From NCBI GenBank assembly GCA_002404515.1, contig DHJV01000168.1:1-62264 (forward strand): DNA of 62,264 nt, read 5' to 3'. The notes under the pieces were generated by a model. It ran no database searches. It was not told where the DNA came from and saw only the letters and a list, made by a program, of their open reading frames with translations. Shown piece by piece: positions 51,626 to 60,832 of this stretch. Positions within the stretch are counted from its first letter, which is position 1. The number at the start of each line of letters is the position of its first letter. Source of the stretch: Lachnospiraceae bacterium UBA4711. GTDB lineage: Bacteria > Bacillota > Clostridia > Lachnospirales > Lachnospiraceae. The position numbers and the translations under genes were made by a program.

Positions 51626-53044
51626 TTACTCTACAACCTGAACTTTCAACATATTTGTATTACCGGAGATACCAAGTGGTACACCTGCGCCAATAACAAC
51701 CTTATCGCCCGGCTGTAACAGACCCTGCTTCTTACCTGCCTCGACCGCATGATCAAACAGTGTAAATACTTCGTTCTGCTCTTCCAGATGCACCGGAGTT
51801 ACGCCCCAGGACATATTGAGCTGGCGATATGCCTTATCACTTGTTGTACCTGCTATAATATTACAGCTTGGTCTGTACTTCGAGATATTTCGTGCAGATA
51901 CGCCGGACTTTGTCACGATGATAACGGCTGCTGCATTTAAGTCAATGGCTGTTGTACAAGCTGCATGGCAGACAGCATCTGTCACATTCTGATTTGCTGC
52001 ACGCTCATAGTGATAGAAATTCTTCTTATAATCAATGGCTGCCTCTGCACGCTCTGCAATCTTTGCCATCATTTCAACAGCCTCCACCGGATATTTACCT
52101 GCAGCACTCTCACCAGACAACATAACTGCACTTGTACCATCATAGATCGCATTGGCAACATCCGTTGTCTCCGCACGTGTCGGACGTGGATTCTTGATCA
52201 TGGAATCCAGCATCTGTGTGGCAGTAATAACCTGCTTACCAGCCATATATACCTTATTAATAATCATCTTCTGGATAACCGGAACTTCTTCGCAAGGAAT
52301 CTCAACACCCATATCGCCTCGGGCTACCATAATGCCATCCGATACATAGATGATATCATCAATGTGATTAACACCCTCTGAATTCTCGATTTTGGAAATG
52401 ATATTGATATTATTTCCGCCGTTCGCATTTAACAGCTCGCGGATCTCCAATACATCCTTGGCTGAACGAACAAAGGAAGCCGCGATAAAATCGACATCCT
52501 GCTCAATACCAAACAGAATATCGCTTTCATCTACTTCACTTAAGTATGGCATATTCAGATGTACGTCCGGCACATTGATGCCTTTATGGTTAGAAACCTG
52601 TCCACCAGTAATAACTGTACACAAAATATCCTCGCCACTGATGGAAGTTACCCGAAGCTCGATCAGACCGTCGTCGATCAAGATATGGGTACCAATCTGT
52701 ACGTCTTTATACAGGTCTTTGTATGTGATAGAGGTAATGGTGCTGTCACCAAGAAGGTCTCTTGTTGTCAGTGTGAAGAAATCACCCGCCTTAAGTTCCG
52801 CTTTACCACCTTCAAAATCGCGGGTACGTATCTCAGGTCCTTTTGTGTCGAGCAAAATTGCAATTGGAAGTCCAAGCTCCGCACGCAGTTTTTTGACCAT
52901 GTCCATACGTCTCTTCTGTTCTTCGTGTGTGCCATGTGAAAAATTCAGTCTTGCCACATTCATTCCGGCAAGCATAAGTTTCCGCAGCACATCCTCGTTA
53001 TCCGTTGCAGGTCCCAGTGTACAAACAATCTTCGTCTTTCTCAT
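51626..53044 (-). CDS. pyk: Pyruvate kinase
   Basis: A 472-residue pyruvate kinase, converting phosphoenolpyruvate and ADP to pyruvate and ATP. The start (MRKTKIVCTLGPA), the substrate segment (VARLNFSHGTHEEQ), the conserved LDTKGPEIRT and the active-site MVARGDMGVEIP are all present. The C-terminal allosteric domain is of normal size and there is no extra PEP-utiliser domain. An adjacent GTG at 53047 is an alternative start. Confidence 0.95.
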   Translation of the reverse strand: MRKTKIVCTLGPATDNEDVLRKLMLAGMNVARLNFSHGTHEEQKRRMDMVKKLRAELGLPIAILLDTKGPEIRTRDFEGGKAELKAGDFFTLTTRDLLGDSTITSITYKDLYKDVQIGTHILIDDGLIELRVTSISGEDILCTVITGGQVSNHKGINVPDVHLNMPYLSEVDESDILFGIEQDVDFIAASFVRSAKDVLEIRELLNANGGNNINIISKIENSEGVNHIDDIIYVSDGIMVARGDMGVEIPCEEVPVIQKMIINKVYMAGKQVITATQMLDSMIKNPRPTRAETTDVANAIYDGTSAVMLSGESAAGKYPVEAVEMMAKIAERAEAAIDYKKNFYHYERAANQNVTDAVCHAACTTAIDLNAAAVIIVTKSGVSARNISKYRPSCNIIAGTTSDKAYRQLNMSWGVTPVHLEEQNEVFTLFDHAVEAGKKQGLLQPGDKVVIGAGVPLGISGNTNMLKVQVVE

Positions 53045-53105
53045 CACTTATTACCTCGTTTTATATTTATTTGCCAAATCTTCTCCCATTTTGACATACA
53101 TCCCT

Positions 53106-53134
53106 AGTATAATCGCTTATGTCAAGATTTACAA
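53106..53134 (-). promoter_or_regulatory. pyk promoter
   Basis: The minus strand shows TTGTAA, 17 bases, then TATACT, about 65 bases upstream of pyk. Confidence 0.55.
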
Positions 53135-53256
53135 CCATATTTCCGAACTATTTTTCTCTTCAAAATCTAACAAACTTTTAACTTTTATTCCAGATAAAAT
53201 CATGTTATTATAATGATAGCTTTATACTTTTTACGCAAAATATACAGGAGGCTTAC

Positions 53257-53748
53257 ATGTACGATAACTTTCTATTCCGGGCAAAACGAACCGTCTACAA
53301 ATGGTGGTGTATCGTATATAAGCCGGTCTATAAACTCATTCACAACGGCGAATGGCCAGAAGAAAAAGAACCTGACGTCAAATATGCAGCTCCACAGTCG
53401 CCATCGCAACCGGAACCGCTGGATGCACAGGCACTCGCAGATGCCGTACTTGACACGAACCGGCAGAGCCAGCATAATATCGACGATCTGGTTTCCGAGG
53501 CAGCACATATGTCTGCTACAGCAGATGTCGATGACGATGTATTAGCCCGTGCCAACAAAATCATGGCTCGGCTCAACCGGGAAGCGGCAGAAGATGAAGA
53601 AAAAAAGCAGCGCGAAATCGAAGCTGCAAAACAAAAGGCCGCCGAACAGGAACGGCTGGCAGCCATTTTAAAATCAACCGAACGTAACATCGATGCATTT
53701 ATACAGGAAGGACTCTCCAAACAGCATCAGCAAGACGGCGGCAACTAG
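53257..53748 (+). CDS. Coiled-coil protein, unknown function
   Basis: A 163-residue soluble protein. A basic/aromatic N-terminal part (RAKRTVYKWWCIVYKPVYKLIHNGEWPEE) might bind membrane or nucleic acid. The C-terminal third is a charged coiled coil (AAEDEEKKQREIEAAKQKAAEQERL). AGGAGG precedes the ATG. It is followed closely by the lipoprotein gene, so they likely form a unit. Confidence 0.65.
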   Translation: MYDNFLFRAKRTVYKWWCIVYKPVYKLIHNGEWPEEKEPDVKYAAPQSPSQPEPLDAQALADAVLDTNRQSQHNIDDLVSEAAHMSATADVDDDVLARANKIMARLNREAAEDEEKKQREIEAAKQKAAEQERLAAILKSTERNIDAFIQEGLSKQHQQDGGN

Positions 53749-53763
53749 GAAAGGAGTTTAACT

Positions 53764-54264
53764 ATGCGTTCGAAATTAAAAAAAATTACTTTAGGGCTGT
53801 GCCTGATCGTGCTTACCGCCTGTCTCCTATGCGGATGCAGCGGCAATCCGAAAAACTTTACCGTTGGCACAATGACGATCACCCTGACCGATAATTTCAA
53901 AGAAAGCAAGATGTCCGGCTTTGATGCCTACTTTGTAAGCGACGATGTGTCATTTTCTGTAAAAACGGAAAATGCCTCTGACCTTGAATATCAGGGCTAC
54001 GAAATCGCAGGGCTGAGGGATTACGCAAAAGAAATCTGCAGTCTGAACGGCATTTCCACCGACAAGCTGATTCAGCGGAACAACTACTATTATTTCAGCA
54101 ACACGCAGACCGTATCCGGTGCCAAATACACCTATCTGCACTGCATGCTGAAAGAAGGGAATAATTACTGGATCTGTGAATTCGTGTGCAAGCACCGTTC
54201 ATATGACTCTTTAGAAAAGTCCATGTTACAATGGGCAGACAGTATCACATTCGATCAGCAATAA
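53764..54264 (+). CDS. Lipoprotein, unknown function
   Basis: A 166-residue exported lipoprotein. The signal peptide ends in the lipobox LLCGC, and the rest is a single small domain (TVGTMTITLTDNFKESKMSGFDAYF). Its start is 15 bases after the previous gene, with AAAGGAG. It converges on the small membrane protein gene at 54281 through a shared terminator. Confidence 0.7.
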   Translation: MRSKLKKITLGLCLIVLTACLLCGCSGNPKNFTVGTMTITLTDNFKESKMSGFDAYFVSDDVSFSVKTENASDLEYQGYEIAGLRDYAKEICSLNGISTDKLIQRNNYYYFSNTQTVSGAKYTYLHCMLKEGNNYWICEFVCKHRSYDSLEKSMLQWADSITFDQQ

Positions 54265-54301
54265 AAATGCACCGCAGTCGTTATGATTGCGGTGCATTTT
54301 T
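54263..54301. terminator. Shared bidirectional terminator
   Basis: AAAAATGCACCGCA (54263-54276) pairs with TGCGGTGCATTTTT (54288-54301). The minus-strand gene at 54281 has its stop codon inside this hairpin. Confidence 0.85.
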
Positions 54302-54562
54302 ATTTTCATCCCGTTGTTCTGTTTCATCGCTCTCTTCTTCCCATGCATCCTCTGGTCGCATCTTCTCATATTTCTGCATACCGAAATTTAAGAAGCTTAC
54401 GAAGAAGAGCGTCGGAATCGCAACAATAATTGCGATCTGCGCTGCATGAATCCAGTTCCCCTGCAATTTCCCTGTGAGTAACAAATAGCTGGCAGTCACA
54501 ATGACTGCCAGCATACTTATATCCACACAGATTGTCAGAATCGTCTGTGTCTTCTTACTCAT
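54281..54562 (-). CDS. Small two-helix membrane protein
   Basis: A 93-residue protein with two hydrophobic helices (TILTICVDISMLAVIVTASYLLL and IHAAQIAIIVAIPTLFFVSFLNF) and an acidic tail. The ATG at 54562 overlaps the stop of the zinc-ribbon gene (TATGAGTAA), so it is translationally coupled. The function is unknown. Confidence 0.65.
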   Translation of the reverse strand: MSKKTQTILTICVDISMLAVIVTASYLLLTGKLQGNWIHAAQIAIIVAIPTLFFVSFLNFGMQKYEKMRPEDAWEEESDETEQRDENKNAPQS

Positions 54563-55436
54563 AGAGATACCAGTTTCCCTTATACTTGATACATGTGATC
54601 GTATATGTGCTGGACTGATCATAAGTCTCGCCACTCATTGTCACTGCTACGTTGAAAGAGAACTCCAGATCACAAGCGTCCTGCAGCTTGATTGTTTTGC
54701 CTGCATAATCACTGACATCCTCTTCAAAATCAGCCAGATCATCGCTGTCATACATATCTTTGTTCTCAACACCCTCATACTTGAAAGTTACATCATATCC
54801 AGAATAAGAATCAAGCATATCCTCAATGTCATCCTGTCCTGGATCAAGGAATGGTGGACAAAGTGCTGCCATCTTATCTACATCCTGATCATTCATTGCC
54901 TCGATAAACTGCTGTGCAACTGCCTCCGGGGAAGATGCACCTCCCTTTGCTCCGAATCCGCCCTTAAAGATCAGAATAAATGCAACTGCCAATACAACAA
55001 CGGCTGCTGCAATAATACCAATAATCAGACCCTTCTTCGGCTTTGCTGGCTGTGCTGGTGCCGGACCGCCAAATCCCGGCTGTCCATACGGTGCCTGTCC
55101 CGGCATACCCTGCTGTGGCATTCCGTTCATACCCGGCTGCCCCATACCGTTCATCTGCGGCTGTCCCATGCCGTTCATCTGTGGCTGTCCCATGCCACCA
55201 AACTGTGGTGCTGCCGGCTGTGGGTTTGTCTGTCCTGCATCTGCCTGCCCATACGTACTTGTATCTGTCTTTAATGACAAGCCAGACGGCTGTGCCGGTG
55301 CCTGATCCGGATCGATCAGAACGGTCTTTTCATCATCGCCATCCTGACTGTTCATAGATGGCAGATCTGCGCCACAAACTGAGCATTTTGTGAAGACATC
55401 ATCATTCTGTGCTCCACACATTTCACATACTTTCAT
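54555..55436 (-). CDS. Zinc-ribbon membrane protein with Gly/Gln/Pro/Met-rich linker
   Basis: A 293-residue protein. A zinc ribbon (C-x2-C in CEMCGAQ and CSVCGAD) comes first. A low-complexity stretch with repeats of GMGQPQMN follows (about 75-125), then a membrane helix (GLIIGIIAAAVVVLAVAFILIF), then an outer domain resembling DUF4878-type or NTF2-like folds (SSPEAVAQQFIEAMNDQDVDKMAALCPP). This resembles other membrane-anchored zinc-ribbon proteins of Clostridia. The function is unknown. Confidence 0.75.
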   Translation of the reverse strand: MKVCEMCGAQNDDVFTKCSVCGADLPSMNSQDGDDEKTVLIDPDQAPAQPSGLSLKTDTSTYGQADAGQTNPQPAAPQFGGMGQPQMNGMGQPQMNGMGQPGMNGMPQQGMPGQAPYGQPGFGGPAPAQPAKPKKGLIIGIIAAAVVVLAVAFILIFKGGFGAKGGASSPEAVAQQFIEAMNDQDVDKMAALCPPFLDPGQDDIEDMLDSYSGYDVTFKYEGVENKDMYDSDDLADFEEDVSDYAGKTIKLQDACDLEFSFNVAVTMSGETYDQSSTYTITCIKYKGNWYLYE

Positions 55437-55501
55437 GCTGTTCCTCCTACTATAAATCCTCTCTTATAGGTAGTTATTTTAATAAAAAACTACTAAAATA
55501 T

Positions 55502-55530
55502 ATAATGTCATAAATACCGCATGAAGTCAA
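55502..55530 (-). promoter_or_regulatory. Promoter of the zinc-ribbon protein gene
   Basis: The minus strand shows TTGACT, 17 bases, then CATTAT. Confidence 0.45.
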
Positions 55531-55560
55531 TCGGCATTGCATATAATTTTCGTAAATTTG

Positions 55561-55588
55561 TTGTAATGTCAATCAATCGTGCTATAAT
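55561..55588 (+). promoter_or_regulatory. murC promoter
   Basis: TTGTAA, 16 bases, then an extended -10 (TGCTATAAT, with TATAAT at 55583-55588), about 80 bases upstream of murC. Confidence 0.6.
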
Positions 55589-55669
55589 ATGGAATAAATA
55601 TGGCTTCGCATGACCCGCATGCGATCCAAATACATCACAAACAGAGATTAAGGAAGGCAGATTATTACC

Positions 55670-57052
55670 ATGTATAAAGTAGATTTTGAAAAACCGATCC
55701 ATGTGTATTTCATAGGTATCGGCGGTATCAGCATGAGCGGACTTGCCGAAATTTTGTTGCAGGAGGGTTTCACCGTATCCGGTTCCGATATGAAGGAATC
55801 TGAGATCACAGAAATCTTGAAGAATCTGGGTGCCCGCATTTTCATCAGACAGAAAGCAGAAAATATCTCCGATGATATTGATCTCGTCGTATATACCGCA
55901 GCCATTCATGCGGACAATCCGGAATTTGTAGAAGTGAAGCGCAGAAATATTCCAATGCTGACACGGGCACAGCTCCTCGGTCAGATTATGCTGAACTACA
56001 AATATGGCGTTGCAGTCAGCGGAACGCACGGCAAGACAACAACGACCTCCATGCTCTCCTATGTATTGCTGGAGGCGCAGACCGATCCAACCATCTCCAT
56101 CGGTGGTATGTTAGATGCCATCGGCGGCAATATCCGCGTGGGACACTCCGATTATTTCGTTACAGAGGCCTGTGAATACACAAACAGCTATCACGCATTC
56201 CATCCATATATCAGTATCATCCTGAATGTGGATGCTGACCATCTCGATTTCTTCAGTGGCATCGAGGAGATTGCAGATTCCTTCAAGACATTCGCAGAGA
56301 TTCTGCCGGACGACGGACTGCTCGTTATCAACGGTGATATGAAATATTACGAACATGTGACAAAAGATCTGCACTGCAACATCATTACCTTCGGTATGAA
56401 TGCAGGAAATGATTACAGTGCAACGGATATTACCTTCGACGAAGAAGGACATCCAACCTACACGCTCGTTGTCAAGGGGGAGAAGCAGGATCAGATCAAA
56501 CTGCATGCAACCGGTATCCACAATGTCATGAATTCCCTGTCTGTTATCGCAGTCGCAGATTTTCTCGGCATTGACCGCAAATACACGATTGCCGGTCTGG
56601 CCCGCTGTTCCAGTGCACACCGCCGTTTCGAGCACAAGGGAATCACGGAAAATGGTGTCAAAATCGTCGACGATTATGCACATCACCCAACCGAGATTGC
56701 TGCAACCCTGGCGGCTGCCAAGAACACACCACACAACGAACTGTGGTGCATCTTCCAGCCTCATACATACTCCCGTACCAAGGCGCTTCTGGACGAATTT
56801 GGACAGGCACTTGCGACCTGCGATCACGTACTTCTGGCAGATATTTACGCCGCAAGAGAGCAGGATACCGGTCTTGTTTCCTCGAAGGATGTCTGTGACA
56901 AGATCAACGCCAACGGCGGTCATGCCATCTACCTTGGTGACTTCGACAGCATCATAGAGTATGTGAAAAAAAATTGCAAAAAAAATGACCTGTTGATAAC
57001 TATGGGTGCCGGAAATGTCGATTCTATCGGAAATACACTGTTAAAAAAATAG
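55670..57052 (+). CDS. murC: UDP-N-acetylmuramate--L-alanine ligase
   Basis: A 460-residue Mur ligase that adds the first amino acid of the peptidoglycan stem. The UDP-sugar-binding GIGGISMSGLAEIL start, the ATP loop GTHGKTTTTSM, the EACEYTNSYHAFHP segment and the DDYAHHPTEI motif are in the expected order. The length is normal. Two DnaA-box-like 9-mers begin right after its stop codon. Confidence 0.95.
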   Translation: MYKVDFEKPIHVYFIGIGGISMSGLAEILLQEGFTVSGSDMKESEITEILKNLGARIFIRQKAENISDDIDLVVYTAAIHADNPEFVEVKRRNIPMLTRAQLLGQIMLNYKYGVAVSGTHGKTTTTSMLSYVLLEAQTDPTISIGGMLDAIGGNIRVGHSDYFVTEACEYTNSYHAFHPYISIILNVDADHLDFFSGIEEIADSFKTFAEILPDDGLLVINGDMKYYEHVTKDLHCNIITFGMNAGNDYSATDITFDEEGHPTYTLVVKGEKQDQIKLHATGIHNVMNSLSVIAVADFLGIDRKYTIAGLARCSSAHRRFEHKGITENGVKIVDDYAHHPTEIAATLAAAKNTPHNELWCIFQPHTYSRTKALLDEFGQALATCDHVLLADIYAAREQDTGLVSSKDVCDKINANGGHAIYLGDFDSIIEYVKKNCKKNDLLITMGAGNVDSIGNTLLKK

Positions 57053-57070
57053 TTATCCACATTATCCACA
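57053..57070 (+). promoter_or_regulatory. Two abutting DnaA boxes after murC
   Basis: TTATCCACA occurs at 57053-57061 and again at 57062-57070, head to tail without a gap. Confidence 0.65.
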
Positions 57071-57105
57071 GACCTGTTTGGGGGAAATCACCAAACAGGT
57101 CTTTT
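57071..57105 (+). terminator. murC terminator
   Basis: GACCTGTTTGG (57071-57081) pairs with CCAAACAGGTC (57091-57101), followed by TTTT. Confidence 0.85.
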
Positions 57106-57184
57106 CATTTTCAGTTAACATAATTGTAACATAAATCGTCCGCAAACGGCTTGATTCCACAGCCTCTTTTTTTATGGTAACTGA

Positions 57185-57211
57185 TTGTCCACATTATCCA
57201 CATTTTCCACA
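57185..57211 (+). promoter_or_regulatory. Three abutting DnaA-box-like 9-mers upstream of dnaD
   Basis: TTGTCCACA, TTATCCACA and TTTTCCACA follow one another with exact 9-bp spacing. The middle one is the perfect consensus. They lie 36-62 bases before the -35 of the dnaD promoter. A further perfect box is at 57630-57638 within dnaD. Confidence 0.65.
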
Positions 57212-57246
57212 ATTTTCGTAAACGCTCCGACCGAAAAGATGTTCGC

Positions 57247-57274
57247 TTGAATTTAATTTTGTTCATGCTATAAT
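57247..57274 (+). promoter_or_regulatory. dnaD operon promoter
   Basis: TTGAAT, 16 bases, then an extended -10 (TGCTATAAT, with TATAAT at 57269-57274), about 46 bases before the dnaD start. Confidence 0.6.
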
Positions 57275-57320
57275 TTGAAATGCTTCCAAGCGAAGCGATG
57301 AAGGGAAGGTTCAAAAAACT

Positions 57321-58466
57321 ATGAGGACAATTACGATTTCAACTGAAAATAGCGAGACTTATTCTTCCATCTCGAACTTTTTTATCGACTATTATATGAC
57401 AGATGCAAATGGGGAGTTTGTAAAGGTGTATCTGTATCTGATCCGGCTGCTGAACAGCAGACAGCAGATCTCGGTTGCCGAGATTGCGGATCATTTTAAT
57501 CTCACAGAAAAAGATATCTGCCGTGCGATCAAGTATTGGGTAACCAAGGATGCACTGCGTCTGACCTTTGACGGCAAGGGACAGCCAACCGGCATTGTAG
57601 TACTGCCTCTAAAAGCACCGGAAATGGCGTTATCCACAGAATCAGATGCATTTTCCCTGCTACGTTCGGATGATACACCTGTGCGTACTGAGAAAGCAGA
57701 TACAACGGATCGCTCAGAGAAGGTTTCCACCAAGATCGTACCGATCACAACACCGGCAATGGAGCTTTCCGCACCGCAAAAGCCGAAATTTACGCAGAAG
57801 GATATCGATAAACTCTTGCGCGATCAGGACTGGGAAGATATATTATATCAGGTAGAGACTTTATTTGAGAAGCCGATCTCACAGTCAGATACGCAGTCAT
57901 TGATGTACATATACGATACGCTTGGTTTCAGTGTTGATTTATTCGAGTATCTGATCGAATACTGTACCACAATGAAGAAGAAAAACTGCCGTTACTTAGA
58001 AGCAACCGCCATCGGCTGGTATCAGGACGGCATTCAGACAAAGGCGCAGGCAAAGGAACAGTACGCTCTCATGAGCGGCGTCTGCCGTGTCTTCTACAAG
58101 ACGCTTGGCATCAAACGCGGTGCGCCGACAACGATCGAACAGGAATTCTTTAAGACATGGACAAAAGACTACGGCTTCGGCGAGGATATCGTAGAGGAAG
58201 CCTGCAAACGTGCAGTCTTACACACACAGAATCCTACGATCAAATATGTAAATGGGATTCTGACCGCATGGCATAACGCAGGGGTGACAGATTTTGCCGG
58301 AATCAAGCAGGAAGATCTCGCCCATGCTGAGACAGCCAAGAACCAGAAAGCCTCTGCCACCACAAAAAAAAGCGGAAATGCATTTACAAACTTTACACAG
58401 AGCAGCATGAGCTCCGAGCTTGATGAGATGGAACAGTTGTTCCACAAAGAGGTAAACGGTCAATGA
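57321..58466 (+). CDS. DnaD-domain replication initiation protein
   Basis: A 381-residue protein. The N-terminal winged-helix region (VKVYLYLIRLLNSRQQISVAEIADHFNLTEKDICRAI) resembles DnaD. Two DnaD-type C-terminal domains (about 160-230 and 255-325) follow, ending in the VKYVNGILTAWHNAGV-like YVNGILTAW motif. It helps load the replicative helicase in Gram-positives. The start codon of the helicase loader gene overlaps its stop by 4 bases (ATGA). Confidence 0.88.
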   Translation: MRTITISTENSETYSSISNFFIDYYMTDANGEFVKVYLYLIRLLNSRQQISVAEIADHFNLTEKDICRAIKYWVTKDALRLTFDGKGQPTGIVVLPLKAPEMALSTESDAFSLLRSDDTPVRTEKADTTDRSEKVSTKIVPITTPAMELSAPQKPKFTQKDIDKLLRDQDWEDILYQVETLFEKPISQSDTQSLMYIYDTLGFSVDLFEYLIEYCTTMKKKNCRYLEATAIGWYQDGIQTKAQAKEQYALMSGVCRVFYKTLGIKRGAPTTIEQEFFKTWTKDYGFGEDIVEEACKRAVLHTQNPTIKYVNGILTAWHNAGVTDFAGIKQEDLAHAETAKNQKASATTKKSGNAFTNFTQSSMSSELDEMEQLFHKEVNGQ

Positions 58467-59482
58467 ATTTTGAGTTACTGAAAAAAGAAAATATCCTGCA
58501 TGATTACGAGCAGGTTCGTCTGCACAACAAACGACGCCTGCAGGAACGGCAGGAGGAAATCTACGCAAAGATTCCAGAGATCAAACAGCTGCAATCCGAA
58601 AGCAAGCTTTCCTATATCGCGCTCGCGAAGAAAAAAGCTCTTGGGCAGGCAGCTGACACGCAGGAGATCTCCAGTCAGAACCGTAGCAATTCTGCAAGGA
58701 TACAGGAATTGCTTCTGACATATGGCTACCCTGCCACGTATCTCGATCCAATTTATGATTGCCCGGTCTGCAAGGATCTCGCCTATGTGGACGGAACAGT
58801 CTGCACGTGCTTTGAACGCCGGATCGTGGACGCATTGTACCGACAGTCCAATATGACACAGGTTTTAGACTCCGAAAATTTCGACACATTTGATCTGGAC
58901 TATTACAGCCACACGATTCCGGAGAACCGAAACTGGTCTGTCAGTCCGTATGACAATGCAAAAAATGTCCTGCACATTGTCCGTCGTTTTGTGAATACAT
59001 TTGCATCGCAGGATACCGAACGCGGAAATCTGTTGTTATATGGAGAAACCGGACTCGGAAAGACCTTTCTCACGAACTGTATCGCAAAAGCATTACTCGA
59101 CGGAGGGCACACCGTTCTCTATCTGTCCGCAAACGATCTGTTTGAACAGGTTTTCGGACAATATCTGATGAATAAAAAATTAGAACTTGAAGAATTATAC
59201 AAATATATTTATAATAGCGAATTGTTGGTAATCGACGATCTGGGCACAGAGACAACCAATGCCTTTGTCTGCTCCAAGCTTTTTGAGGTTATCAACCAGA
59301 GGGGACTTACAGGAAAATCAACGGTCATCTCGACCAACCTTTCCATGAAGGAATTGCAGGAACGCTATTCCGAACGTATCATGTCCCGCATCATTGAACG
59401 TTACACTGTACTTCAACTGTACGGTGAAAACATAAGGTATCAAAAAAGAAAAAAAGAAATGATACAGGGTTCTAAGCTGTAA
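58463..59482 (+). CDS. DnaC/DnaI-like helicase loader ATPase
   Basis: A 339-residue AAA+ loader. An N-terminal Cys module (YDCPVCKDLAYVDGTVCTCFER) may bind zinc. Walker A is GETGLGKTFLTNCIA, Walker B is LLVIDDLGTE, and the sensor segment is STVISTNLSMKEL. It loads the replicative helicase with the DnaD protein encoded just upstream. Confidence 0.92.
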   Translation: MNFELLKKENILHDYEQVRLHNKRRLQERQEEIYAKIPEIKQLQSESKLSYIALAKKKALGQAADTQEISSQNRSNSARIQELLLTYGYPATYLDPIYDCPVCKDLAYVDGTVCTCFERRIVDALYRQSNMTQVLDSENFDTFDLDYYSHTIPENRNWSVSPYDNAKNVLHIVRRFVNTFASQDTERGNLLLYGETGLGKTFLTNCIAKALLDGGHTVLYLSANDLFEQVFGQYLMNKKLELEELYKYIYNSELLVIDDLGTETTNAFVCSKLFEVINQRGLTGKSTVISTNLSMKELQERYSERIMSRIIERYTVLQLYGENIRYQKRKKEMIQGSKL

Positions 59483-59504
59483 TCACACAATGGAGGAAAA
59501 AATC

Positions 59505-60710
59505 ATGCCAGATTCAAGTCATCTTATTACAGTTCCGGTTGGAAAGCTCGGAATCATCCCTTTGGAGAGCTGCAAAGCCCTCGGTGAAAAAGTGGATCGC
59601 TACCTTGCACGCTGGAGAGCAGAACGTCACAACGAGCACAAGGACAACATCACATTCGCAGGCTACGAGAGAGATTCTTATATCCTGAAATCTTCCTGTC
59701 CACGTTTTGGTTCCGGTGAAGCAAAGGGTACTTTGCAGGATTCCGTACGAGGTACCGATGTTTACATCATGGTTGATGTTGTAAACCATAGCATTGAGTA
59801 CAAGATCTGTGGTAAGACAAATATGATGTCCCCAGACGATCATTATTCCGATATGAAGCGTGTTATCGCTGCCATGGCAGGCAAGGCAAACCGTATCACA
59901 GTTATTATGCCTTTCATGTATGAGAGCCGCCAGCATAAGCGCAGCAGCCGTGAGTCCTTGGACTGTGCGATTGCATTGCAGGAATTAGTCGGACTTGGCG
60001 TTGACAATATCATCACATTTGATGCACACGATCCTCGCGTCCAGAACGCCATTCCTTACAGTGGCTTTGAGAATATCATGCCAACCTATCAGTTCATCAA
60101 GACATTGCTCCGCACAACACCGGATCTGACTTTGGACAGCGACCACATGATGGTGATCAGCCCGGACGAAGGTGCCATGAACCGTGCGATCTACTTTGCA
60201 AATCACTTAGGTGTCGATGTTGGTATGTTCTATAAGAGACGTGATTACACAACCATCGTAAACGGCAAGAACCCAATCGTTGCACACGAGTTCCTTGGTG
60301 ACAGTGTCGAGGGCAAGGATGTTATCATTATCGACGATATGATTGCTTCCGGTGAGAGTATGTTAGATGTTGCCCGTCAGTTAAAAGCCCGTAAAGCAAA
60401 ACGTGTGTACTGTCTCGCAACTTTCGGTCTGTTTACCGCTGGTCTGGACATCTTTGACCAGGCAAAGGCAGAAGGCACCATCGAGAAGGTTATCACAACA
60501 AACCTGACGTATCAGGATCCAGAGCTCTTCAACCATGACTGGTATGAGTCTGCAGACCTGAGCAAGTATATTGCAACTCTGATCGATCATCTGAACCACA
60601 ACGCTTCTATCAGCAGCCTGCTGGATCAGTCTGAGCGTATTCAGTCAAGAATTCAGGAGTACAAAGAATTCGGAACAATCTCCGACAACTACAAGGCTCC
60701 AACGGTATAA
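59505..60710 (+). CDS. prs: Ribose-phosphate pyrophosphokinase (long form)
   Basis: A 401-residue PRPP synthetase-like protein, about 85 residues longer than the usual form. The ATP-contacting RQHKRSSRESL, the DAHDPRVQNAIP segment and the PRPP loop VIIIDDMIASGESM are recognisable but deviate from the standard VDDM-(I/V)DTAGT loop. The ATG at 59505 is used because the one at 59490 overlaps the GGAGG site. It follows the helicase loader gene closely, so nucleotide supply is linked to replication genes. Confidence 0.85.
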   Translation: MPDSSHLITVPVGKLGIIPLESCKALGEKVDRYLARWRAERHNEHKDNITFAGYERDSYILKSSCPRFGSGEAKGTLQDSVRGTDVYIMVDVVNHSIEYKICGKTNMMSPDDHYSDMKRVIAAMAGKANRITVIMPFMYESRQHKRSSRESLDCAIALQELVGLGVDNIITFDAHDPRVQNAIPYSGFENIMPTYQFIKTLLRTTPDLTLDSDHMMVISPDEGAMNRAIYFANHLGVDVGMFYKRRDYTTIVNGKNPIVAHEFLGDSVEGKDVIIIDDMIASGESMLDVARQLKARKAKRVYCLATFGLFTAGLDIFDQAKAEGTIEKVITTNLTYQDPELFNHDWYESADLSKYIATLIDHLNHNASISSLLDQSERIQSRIQEYKEFGTISDNYKAPTV

Positions 60711-60732
60711 TTGGCAATCAAAAACCGGACAT

Positions 60733-60774
60733 ATAAGAAAAGCACAGTTCAAAATCGAACTGTGCTTTTCTTAT
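60733..60774. terminator. 18-bp perfect-stem terminator after prs
   Basis: ATAAGAAAAGCACAGTTC (60733-60750) pairs with GAACTGTGCTTTTCTTAT (60757-60774). It has T-rich tails on both strands. Confidence 0.9.
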
Positions 60775-60832
60775 TTATTCTATAATTCCTACATGGGCTG
60801 TTTCATATTGCAAATGCCTATATGGATGTTTG

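Noticed and set aside
56111..56923. 270-codon open frame on the minus strand
   Set aside because: It is antisense to murC and has no binding site.
57053..57211. Chromosomal replication origin
   Set aside because: DnaA boxes are present, but there is no dnaA or dnaN next to them and no clear AT-rich unwinding region; control of dnaD fits better.
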